A DNA stretch of 64,000 nucleotides from Elymus sibiricus (Eukaryota; Streptophyta; Magnoliopsida; Poales; Poaceae). The position numbers and the translations under genes are program-made. A model generated the notes under the pieces. That model was not told where the DNA came from, searched no databases, and saw only the letters and a list, made by a program, of their open reading frames with translations. The stretch is from the NCBI GenBank assembly GCA_039707655.1, contig CM077672.1, positions 193,544,037-193,608,036 of the forward strand, read 5' to 3'. Positions within the stretch are counted from its first letter, which is position 1. Every line of letters starts with the position of its first letter. This document shows positions 56,403 to 64,000 of this stretch, one piece after another.

Positions 56403-57175
56403 TTACATCCATTCTAAACTAGGAGAAACGATCATCTGATCATCTACTTCTTGTGACGCTGCCACCACTGCTCTGTGGCTCGATCCCTTGCCTGGGGCAG
56501 GATGAAGGCACTTCCACATGTCAAGGATCCGCCTGTACATCTCGTAGCTTGTGTACGCGTCCTTGGCCGCATACTTGACGTGTCTTCATCCAGTCTTCGC
56601 ACCCAGGCCTCGTGCCAGGCATCCTTGTTCTTGTTGCACTCATCCTTCATGTCTCTGTAGTAGGGGTCGATGATGGCCACGGCGAGGTCAACCAGGGAGT
56701 CCTTCCCCTTCTTTCTGCCCCAGACCCTGTACTGACCTTGGATGTCGACAAGCTTCTGGCAGGCCAATCCCGTAGTCTCGAGCACCTTTAGATCGTTGAA
56801 GGTGTTCACCGTAGCGAACCTGTAGTCGGGGCTGTTGATAAACCTGGCAAAACGCTCGCAAGGCCTTGTGGCCAGGGAGTAGTGGTAGACGAGGATGTGA
56901 TGGCGCACGCAGAACTGGGCGATGGCAACCTTCTGATCATACCCGGCACGACCCTCGGTGAACTCGAGGTCGAAGCCGACCACTTGGTACTTGTCCTCGG
57001 CAAGCAACTGCTCCATAGTGTGGATGGAGCTCTCCACCGAGACCGGCTCATTGGTGTACACCACCGAGAGGTCCTTCCCCCTCATGTGGGTGTCCACTAC
57101 GTGAGGCGTGGTAAACTGCCGCCCGTCGTCATCGTCAGCCGCTGGGAAAGCCATTGGAGCCGCTAGGAGCGCCAT
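56403..57175 (-). pseudogene. Captured 3'-5' exonuclease domain gene (DEDDy/WRN-exo-like), frameshifted
   Basis: ATG 57175. Residues about 60-195 form a DnaQ-like exonuclease fold: motif I VVGFDLEFTE (D69, E71), AIAQFCVRHHILVYHY, motif II TVNTFNDLKVL (D128), then ACQKLVDIQGQYR and KKGKDSLVDLAVAIIDPYY. Near 56582 a 1-nt frameshift occurs; the motif III segment YAAKDAYTSYEMYRRIL (Tyr and Asp three residues apart) lies in the next frame and continues to TAA at 56403-56405. In its own frame the ORF ends at 56444 with unrelated residues, so the encoded protein lacks motif III. It has no intron. Such genes are otherwise plant nuclear proteins of unknown substrate; here it sits next to CACTA subterminal repeats, pointing to capture. 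Start choice: first ATG; Met8 is equally possible. Confidence 0.75.
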
Positions 57176-57950
57176 TGGAGCCCCTGGATATCCTCTCTGT
57201 ATGTGTCGTTGTGGGTGTGCTTATTGTGTCGTGGGGCGCGAGAGATGAAGATAGATGGCCGCGGGAATAAATGAGGGTCGGGCGGCCGGGATTCTCGGCA
57301 TGTCCGCTAGGCAGCTTTTGCCGCACGTAACTGCGTCATGGCGCCGCGTCTGGCGCAACCGCATGCATATGGCACCCCGAACATACGTGATCGTGTGCCG
57401 GCCCGAAACGCTGGCAATGCGTGTGGAGGGACGCGGCCAGAGTGCACGGCTGGACGCGAGCAGAGCGCTCGCGGCGGGACGTGAGCAGAGCACGCCGCGG
57501 CCACCTCAACCACGAGCAACGACACACATAGAGCAGTTGAACACGTAGGGAATGGCCGTCTACAAGCCGGCCGGCAGTTGCGAGCCGGCGGCATGATGTG
57601 AAAATGCGTCGCGTTCCACATCACACAGTGGGCGAACAATCGTTCGTGACGCTGCGTAGAGAGCAGCCGTGTGCTAGGTAATTAAATCACAAAGGTTTTT
57701 TTATTAACCGTATGTGTACGTGTCATTTCGTCCTCCTCTCGCACGTCTTGTCACCGCGCTGCCGCAGAAGGCTTCGAGTGCAAGCTTGAGCACCGCACAG
57801 GCGTTCTTTTGGCCAAACGTTAGATCGAAGAGGCGCCAATGAATCATCAGTGAGCCCGTTCCCGCACAACCATGCAGGTTCCCGCACACAACCGTGCAAG
57901 CTTCCCGCCCGACTCGGCGAAATCCTCCAAAACCCCAGTGCTTACCGGCT

Positions 57951-57960
57951 TGCTATATAA
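57951..57960 (+). promoter_or_regulatory. TATA box upstream of the Ala-rich ORF
   Basis: CTATATAAAC ahead of the ORF. A start site 25-35 bp downstream would lie after the first ATG (57967) and before the ATG at 58042, so the latter is the more likely start. Confidence 0.5.
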
Positions 57961-58041
57961 ACAGTCATGGCCGGTGAGTCGGCATCGCATTTTCCCCTCC
58001 CTCCCCGTAGCTTATCTCGTCTGCTTCTCCCACCATCGCCA

Positions 58042-58770
58042 ATGGCACCGGTCTGTCGTTGTTGCTCAGCCACTCCGCCGTCTTCTGAGGACAGCTCCAG
58101 CTGGGGGGCTACACCGCGGCGGCGGCGCAGTCCCCGGCGGTGTGTACTGCCCTTGGCGTCCCTGTTGGCTGTGTGCACAACACCCGCCACACGCTTCGCC
58201 GCCGCTGCCCGACGGCAGCTGTTGCTGGCCGCCGTTGCCGCCACCCCACTGTCGGCCGCCGTGGCCGCCATACCACCGTCGGCCGCCAGGGCCATCGCCC
58301 ACTCCGCCACCGCGGCCCGAATGCGGGTGGTGGCCGTCGTGGCCGCTACCCCACCGTCGGCTGCCGTGGCCATCAGTCGCTCCACCACTATGGCCCGAAG
58401 GCAGGAGGTGGCCGCCACCCCACCGTCGACTGCCGGGGTCATCACTCGCTCCACCACCGCGGCCCAAAGGCGGGATGTGGAGGCCCGCATGAGCATCAGC
58501 GACCTTGCCGCGTGCTACATCAAGTTCCCGTGGGAGGAGGACCGCCTGGTCGAGCACGCAAAGCATCTTACCGCCGCCGTGGCCGCAGCAGAAGCCGCCG
58601 CAGTGCCGCGGAATGCGGAGATATATGAGGAGTCCCACCGCTTCAAGAGGGATCGTCTGGAGCGGCAGAGGGCATTCGAGCTGGGCGTCGCTAAAGGTGC
58701 AACAGCGGCAGGTGTCGGATTCCACTTATCCAGCTCGTCGGTAGGCTCCTCCTCCTCTGCCTCTTACTGA
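58042..58770 (+). CDS. Alanine-rich protein with in-frame repeats, unknown function
   Basis: Open from 57967 (267 codons); start taken at 58042 because of the TATA box position, giving 242 codons to TGA at 58768-58770. N-terminal half: Ala/Arg/Ser-rich with repeats beginning (A/T)PPS(A/T)A, about 26 and 23 residues apart (DNA spacing 78 and 69 bp, both multiples of three, which supports translation). C-terminal part about 175-240: ISDLAACYIKFPWEEDRLVE, HAKHLTAAVAAAEAAAVPRN and SHRFKRDRLERQRAFELG, predicted helical, ending in a Ser run. A 3' UTR with AATGAAAT near 58893 follows. Divergent from the exonuclease gene, with 790 bp between. No family recognised; a captured or de novo gene inside CACTA C2 is possible. 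Confidence 0.45.
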   Translation: MAPVCRCCSATPPSSEDSSSWGATPRRRRSPRRCVLPLASLLAVCTTPATRFAAAARRQLLLAAVAATPLSAAVAAIPPSAARAIAHSATAARMRVVAVVAATPPSAAVAISRSTTMARRQEVAATPPSTAGVITRSTTAAQRRDVEARMSISDLAACYIKFPWEEDRLVEHAKHLTAAVAAAEAAAVPRNAEIYEESHRFKRDRLERQRAFELGVAKGATAAGVGFHLSSSSVGSSSSASY

Positions 58771-58976
58771 GCGCACTCGGCAGAGGAGAGGCTGCTATTT
58801 TAGTACGTGGTTGGCAACAATTGGGTAAAAGTTGGTTCGGTTCAGCTGTCGAGTTGAACTATTTGTATAAAGAATGACTGCTTAATCTATGAATGAAATC
58901 TATGCTTACTGGATTTCATTTGCAAAAATTATACAGTACTAGTTATTTTTAGCTGCAAAATTTGGATCATCTTTGA

Positions 58977-60313
58977 TCCATTTGTGCTCGTGCTGAAACC
59001 CCAACTAGTTTAGTTGAGGGAAAATCATTAGATGAGCATGCTCATTTTGTGCGTCACCGTTTGTCTCAAAAAGGGAGACTCTTATGGAATCAAATAAATT
59101 GTTTGCTATGCTATGCTTGGAATCTATGCGAAATATATGATGTTACTTGTTGCTCTAAGAACCCTAAAAAACACCTTCCCTACCTATGTGAGTTTAAAGA
59201 TAATGATATCTTATCTTCTTATGCCAAGGGTGTTTATAGTTACTATGATATTGAACAAATTGAAGAATTTGTTGCTTTTAAGGGTGCACATGAAGTTGCT
59301 TCTTTGATTGAAAAGTATGATATTACTCTCTACAAATCTGAAAATTTTTCCATACTTAAATATTGTGATGAAAACTATGCTTCCAATACCTATGTTAGTG
59401 AATTCATTGGGAGAATGTCTGCTGCTTTGGAAGATAATAATGATATGCATGAATCTATAGATAATTTTGATTCCGTTGATTCGATTGGAATATCCCCTCT
59501 TGATGAATGTGATGCTTGCTATTCTTATGGCCATGATGCCAATATTAATGATGCTTATAGAGATGAACTTGCTATAGTTCCTTATGTTAAAAATGAAATT
59601 ATTGCTATAGCACCCATACTTGATAGTTCCTTGAATGAAAAGCATGATTGCAATGATGTTATTATAAATTCTATTAATGTCAATTATGCTAATGATATGC
59701 AAAGCTACAAGCTTGGGGATGAAAATTTTGTTATGTGCACTACTCATTGCAATGATCATGATTGGGGTGATGATGCTTCTTATGATCTTGAAAATTTATT
59801 TAAGCCTCATGATGAATATGATATTGATAATAAAATTTGCAATACTATTAAAAGTGGGTTTGGAAGAGCGTCAACTTTAGGTAATAATGATCCCACTACT
59901 TTGGAGAGTGTTCAATCTTATGAAATTTTTGATAAAAGTGGGTTTGGAGAGGTCATGACTTTAGTTGATGTTAATCCCACTATCTTGGAAGATTATAAAA
60001 CTTTTATGCATGTGGATCATGAAGAGAATATTTTATATGATAGCTATATTGTTGAATTTGACTATGATCCTACATGTAATTATTATGAGAGAGGAAAATA
60101 TGGTTGTAGAAATTTTCATGTTCTCAATTACCTCTCTTGAAGTTCAAATTGTTAATGCTTCGTCCTTCTTCCTTGCATATGCTACATACTTTTTGTCTTG
60201 ATAATTTGTTTGCCTATAAAATGCCTATGCATAGGAAGTATGTTAGACTTAAATATGTTTCTTACATGCTATATGATGCTTTCTTTGTGCTTCAATTCTT
60301 ATCTTTTATGTGA
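58977..60313 (+). pseudogene. Extra ORF of E5 (most complete copy; frameshift near the C-terminus)
   Basis: Open from 58977 without an ATG (GTG at 59049), so the N-terminus is missing. Blocks shared with E3: RLSQKGRLLWNQI, YAWNLCEIYDVTCCS, CEFKDNDILSSYAKGVY, MSAALEDNNDMHESI, LDECDACYSYGHDANINDAY and YVKNEIIAIAP. Blocks shared with E1: NDMQSYKLGDE, SGFGRASTLGNNDPTTLE, SGFGEVMTL and NYYERGKYGCR. The frame stops at 60140, but after a 1-nt shift near 60120 the C-terminus seen in E1 follows (a hydrophobic stretch, PMHRKYVRLKYV, FLSFM) to TGA at 60311-60313. Acidic, Asn/Asp/Tyr-rich, about 440 codons in all. Placed before the 3' LTR, like env-like ORFs of Athila-type elements. No enzyme motif. Confidence 0.65.
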
Positions 60314-60963
60314 GCATCATTAAAATCTCGAAGCCTATCTTAATGGCTATAAAAAAAGAGCTTGTTGGGAGACAACCCAATAATTTCTGTTCTTGTGTGT
60401 TTACACAATTATAGCCACTGTTATGATTGTGCTTTTATCTTTTAAGTAGTGTTTGTGCCAAGTAATGCCTTTGGTATGATGTTGATGATAGTATAATTGA
60501 TGCTATTTGGAAAACAGAAAGTTTTGCGTCCAGTGCTGGAATATTAGTTCTGTACTCGAGCGTCAGAAAAATCTGAAATTTTTACACAGTATTGGTATAT
60601 GAATTGTTTACGTTTTCCTAATTTTTCAAAAAAATTGGAGTTACAGAAGTATGGCTTTCAAAAAATTTGGAGTTACAATTTTTTTTCCTAATTGTTCTAT
60701 TTTGGACAGATTCTGTTTTTGTTGCATAGTTTGCTTATTTTGATGAATCTATGTATCGTATCGGGGGGTATGAGTCATGGAGAAGTTTGAGTACAGTAGC
60801 ATTATGCCAATATTAAATATGAATCAATTGACAACAGTACCTAAAGTTTAAGATTTGTTTGTTATACTAACCGATCTCACGAGGTTTCTGTTGAGTTTTG
60901 TGTGCTGAAGTTTTCAAGTTTTGGGTGAGACTACGATGTATAAAGGAATAAGGAGCGGAAAGA

Positions 60964-61047
60964 GCCTAAGCTTGGGGATGCCCAAGGCACCCCAGGGCAA
61001 GGAAGACTCAAGTGTCTAAGCTTGGGGATGCCCCGGAAGGCATCCCC
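60964..61047. repeat. Paired AAGCTTGGGGATGCC hairpins of E5
   Basis: CTAAGCTTGGGGATGCCCAAGG (60966 on, partner partly decayed) and CTAAGCTTGGGGATGCCCCGG...GGCATCCCC (61017-61047). Same order as in E1. Confidence 0.75.
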
Positions 61048-63158
61048 TCTTTCATCTACAATCTATCGGTAACTCACTTGGAGCTATATTTTTATTCATC
61101 ACATGATATCTGTTTTACTTGGAGCGTCTTGTGATATAGTTTGTTTGCTTTTGTTTTCTTTTTAGTTTGTCACAATCATCTTTGCTCAACACACCTTTTT
61201 GAGAGGGACACACATTATTCGTGATTTTTTAGAATACTCTATGTGCTTCACTTATATCTTTTGAGCTAGGCAGTTGCTCTAGTGCTTCACTTATATGTTT
61301 TAGAGCACGGTGGTGGTTATATTTTAAAGAAATAGTTACACTCTCATGCTTAACTTATATCTTTTTGAGAGTCTAATGAATAGCAATGGTAATATGCACG
61401 GGTTATGAATTTGGTCCTGATATGATAGGTATTCAAGAGGGATATAATAAAAACTTTCATGTAGATCACTGAATATGATAAGTTTGATTCCTTGCAATAG
61501 TTTTGCGATATTAAGATGGTAATATGTGGGAGGTGCTAGTAGATAATTGTGGTTTAGTAAGAATATTGGTGTTAAGGTTTGTGATTCCCGAAGCATGCAT
61601 GTATGGTCTGTCGTTATGGTAAGAAGTTGAAGCATGATTTATTCTTGATTGTCTTCCTTTGTGTGGCGGTCGGGGGCGCGCGATGGTTAAATCCTACCAA
61701 CCTTCCCCCTAGGGGCATGCATAGTAGTACTTTGTCTCGAGGGCTAATAAACTGTCGCAATAAGTATGTGAGTTCTTTATGACTAATGTGAGTCCATGGA
61801 TTATACACACTCTCACCTTTCAACAATTTGCCAGCCTCTTCGGTACTGTGCATTGCCCTTTCTCACATTGAGAGTTGGTGCAAACTTCGGTGGTGCATCC
61901 AAACCCTGTGATATGATACGCTCTATCACACATAAGCCTCCTTATATCTTCCTCAAAACAGCCACCATACCTACCTATCATGGCATTTCCATAGCCATTC
62001 TGAGATATATTGCCATGCAACTTCCACCATTCCATTTTTATGACACACATCATCATTGTCATATTGCTTTGCATGATCATATAGTTGACATAGTATTTGT
62101 GGCTCAGCCACCGTTCTTCAATTTTATACATGTTACGCTAGCATCATTGCACATCCTGGTACACTGCCAGAGGCATTCATATAGAGTCATATTTTATTCT
62201 AGTATCGAGTTGTAATATTGAGTTGTAAGTAAATAAAAGTGTGATGATCATCATTATTAGAGCATTGTCCTAGTGAGGAAAGAATGGTGGAGACTAATGA
62301 GTCCTTGAAAAAGTGGGGATGAGGTCCATGAGACCGTTCAAAAAAAAAGAGGCCGAAAAGAGCCCACAAAAAAATGAGAGAAAAAGAGAGAAGGGGCAAT
62401 GTTACTATCCTTTTTCCACACTTGTGCTTCAGAGTAGCACCATGTTTTTCATATAGAGAGTCTCCTATTTTGTCACTTTCATATACTAGTGGGAATTTTT
62501 CATTATAGAACTTGGCTTGTATATTCCGATGATGGGCTTCCTCAAATGCCTGAGGTCTTCATGAGCAAGCAAGTTGGATACACACCCACTTAGTTTTCAT
62601 GTTGAGCTTTCATACACTTATAGCTCTTAGTGCATCCGTTGCTTGGCAATCCCTACTCCTCGCATTGACATCAATTGATGGGCATCTCCATAGCCCGTTG
62701 ATTAGCTTCGTTGATGTGAGACTATCTTCTTATTTTTGACTTCCCCTTATTGATCTCTACCACCAAACTCTATTCCACCCATAGTGCTATATCCATGGCT
62801 TGCACTCATGTATTGCGTGGGGGTTGAAAAAGCTGAAGCGCGTTAAAAAGTATGAACCAATTGCTTGGCTAAAACCGGGGTTGTTCATGATAAATATTTT
62901 GTGTTAAGAAATGGAGCATGACAGGATTATATGATTTTGTAGGGATAACGTTCTTTAGCATTTTTATTTTGAAAGACATGATTATTTATTAGTATGCCTG
63001 AGTATTGATGTCTTTATATCAAACTATAGACTATTGCTTTGAATCATTCAGATCTAATTATTCATATTGTAAGAGAGAGATTACATGATGAAACATGATA
63101 GGTAGCATTCCACATCAAAAATTCTGTTTTTATCATTTACCTACTCGAGGACGAGCAT

Positions 63159-63178
63159 GAATTAAGCTTGGAGATGCT
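63159..63178 (+). other. Polypurine tract of E5
   Basis: AATTAAGCTTGGAGATGCT immediately before TGATACG; purine core GGAGATG, a variant of the internal AAGCTTGGGGATGC motif. Confidence 0.65.
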
Positions 63179-64000
63179 TGATACGTCTCCAACGTATCTA
63201 TAATTTTTGATTGTTCCATGCTATTATAGTATCAATCTTGGATGTTTTATATGCAATTATATGCCATTATATATCATTTTTTGGGACTAACCTATTAACC
63301 CAGTGCCCAGTGCCAGTTGTTGTTTTCTGCTTGTTTTTGCCTTTTCGGAAAATCATTATCAAAAAGTGTCCAAACGAGAAAAAAAACTTTGGATTAATTT
63401 TTTCTGGACCAGAAGAGACCAACGAAGCTTCGGGAGAAGACCAGAAGAGCCACGAGGAGGCGACAAGCCTGGAGGGCGCGCCCAAAGGGGTAGGGCGCCC
63501 CCCAGGCTTATGGGCCCCTCGTAGGCCCTCCTGATCTAATTCCAGCGCTATAAATTCCCAAATATTCCCAATATACCAGAGAGACAAAAGAGAAAACCTT
63601 TCCGCCGCCGCAAGCCTCTGTTCTTCCGCGATAACATCTGGAGGCCTTTTCCAATACTCTGCCGAAGGGGGAATCAATCACGGAGGGCTTCTTCATCAAC
63701 CTTGCTGCCCTTCCGATGATGTGTGAGTAGTTTACCACAGACCTACGGGTCCATAGCTAGTGGCTAAATGACTTCTTCTCTCTCTTTGAACTTCAATACC
63801 ATGTTCTCCTCGATGTTCTTGGAGTTCTATCCGATGTAATCTTCTTTTGCGGTGTGTTTGTTGGGATCCGATGAATTGTGAGTTTATGATCAGATTATTC
63901 ATGAGAAATATTTGAGTCTTTTCTGAACTCTTTTATGCATGATTATTATAGATTTGTATTTCTCTCCGATCTATCGATTTGGTTTGGCCTACTAGATTGA
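63179..64000 (+). repeat. 3' LTR of E5 (partial)
   Basis: TGATACGTCTCCAACGTATC start, TATA box CTATAAATTC at 63548-63557, then a leader sharing CGCCGCCGCAAGCCTCTGTT with the E1 LTR (minus strand near 6170-6190). It runs off the window. Confidence 0.85.
63548..63557 (+). promoter_or_regulatory. TATA-like box in the E5 LTR
   Basis: CTATAAATTC, about 370 bp into the LTR, matching the position in E1. Confidence 0.5.

Larger units (their letters stand above)
55711..58976 (+). mobile_element. CACTA transposon C2, left end with captured genes
   Basis: Terminus CACTACTGAACGC at 55711 follows GGCGT. The subterminal part (to 56310) is rich in GTGTGCGAT and related motifs as in C1. It carries an exonuclease-like gene (minus) and a divergent Ala-rich ORF (plus). 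The right end is not found; Gypsy E5 sequence begins at about 58977. Confidence 0.6.
58977..64000 (+). mobile_element. Gypsy retrotransposon E5, 3' half (continues past the window)
   Basis: Extra ORF, about 2.8 kb of A/T-rich non-coding DNA with AAGCTTGGGGATGCC hairpins, a PPT and the first 822 bp of the 3' LTR. No gag-pol and no 5' LTR; the left break lies near 58977, where the ORF becomes open. Related to E1 in internal sequence and LTR start. 60314-63160 otherwise holds no ORF I trust. Confidence 0.8.

Noticed and set aside
57872..58492. Pro/Arg-rich ORFs overlapping the Ala-rich ORF in other frames
   Set aside because: Shadows of the same GC-rich repeat; only the 57967-58770 frame has a helical C-terminus and fits the TATA box and stop.

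Overview
The window is plant nuclear DNA made almost wholly of nested transposable elements, and it has the signature of a Triticeae genome (wheat, Aegilops or barley). The signs are BARE1/WIS/Angela-type Copia LTRs, an Au-type SINE, a 4.7-kb TGTAACACCC solo LTR of Sukkula/Erika type, CACTA transposons with subterminal repeats of TTTGCCGTC or GTGTGCGAT type, and Gypsy elements with tRNA-Asp-type primer sites. Family names rest on recognition only. I see no certain stand-alone host gene; the gene-like sequences of non-transposon type lie inside CACTA elements and look captured. Local labels are E1 to E5 for Gypsy/Copia elements and C0 to C3 for CACTA elements.

Layout. 1-1969: 3' end of CACTA C0. 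1970-6573: Gypsy E1 (minus), cut at its 3' side. 6574-17175: Tat-lineage Gypsy (plus) with decayed gag-pol, a 3' tandem-repeat block and a long antisense ORF; a smaller Gypsy E2 (11613-15517, TSD TTCCC) sits inside the antisense ORF. 17176-17918 and 33998-35443: Copia E4 (minus), whose LTR is split by the main feature of the window. 17919-33992: a BARE/Angela-like Copia in the arrangement LTR-internal-LTR-internal-LTR, flanked by one TSD (GAAAC).

35444-39592: no gene recognised apart from an Au-like SINE (37943-38270), a tRNA-like fragment and a low-complexity block. 39593-40303: LINE 3' end (minus), cut by CACTA C3 (40304 to about 42661). 42662-47668: Gypsy E3 (minus) with gag, protease and an extra ORF but no reverse transcriptase. 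47669-55710: CACTA C1 carrying a B3-domain-like pseudogene, with the 4.7-kb solo LTR inserted in a transposase-type exon. 55711 to about 58976: CACTA C2 carrying a frameshifted 3'-5' exonuclease gene and a divergent alanine-rich ORF. 58977-64000: Gypsy E5 (plus), extra ORF plus the start of a 3' LTR that runs off the window.

Worth a second look: the triple-LTR tandem, with a 3-kb tract almost identical between its two copies although the flanks differ by about 1 percent; a fast-evolving extra ORF shared by E1, E3 and E5, in E3 preceded by a plausible intron; PPT-like motifs repeated inside E1 and E5; and host-like genes captured by two related CACTA elements. No element here looks autonomous: every coding region carries at least one visible lesion or truncation.
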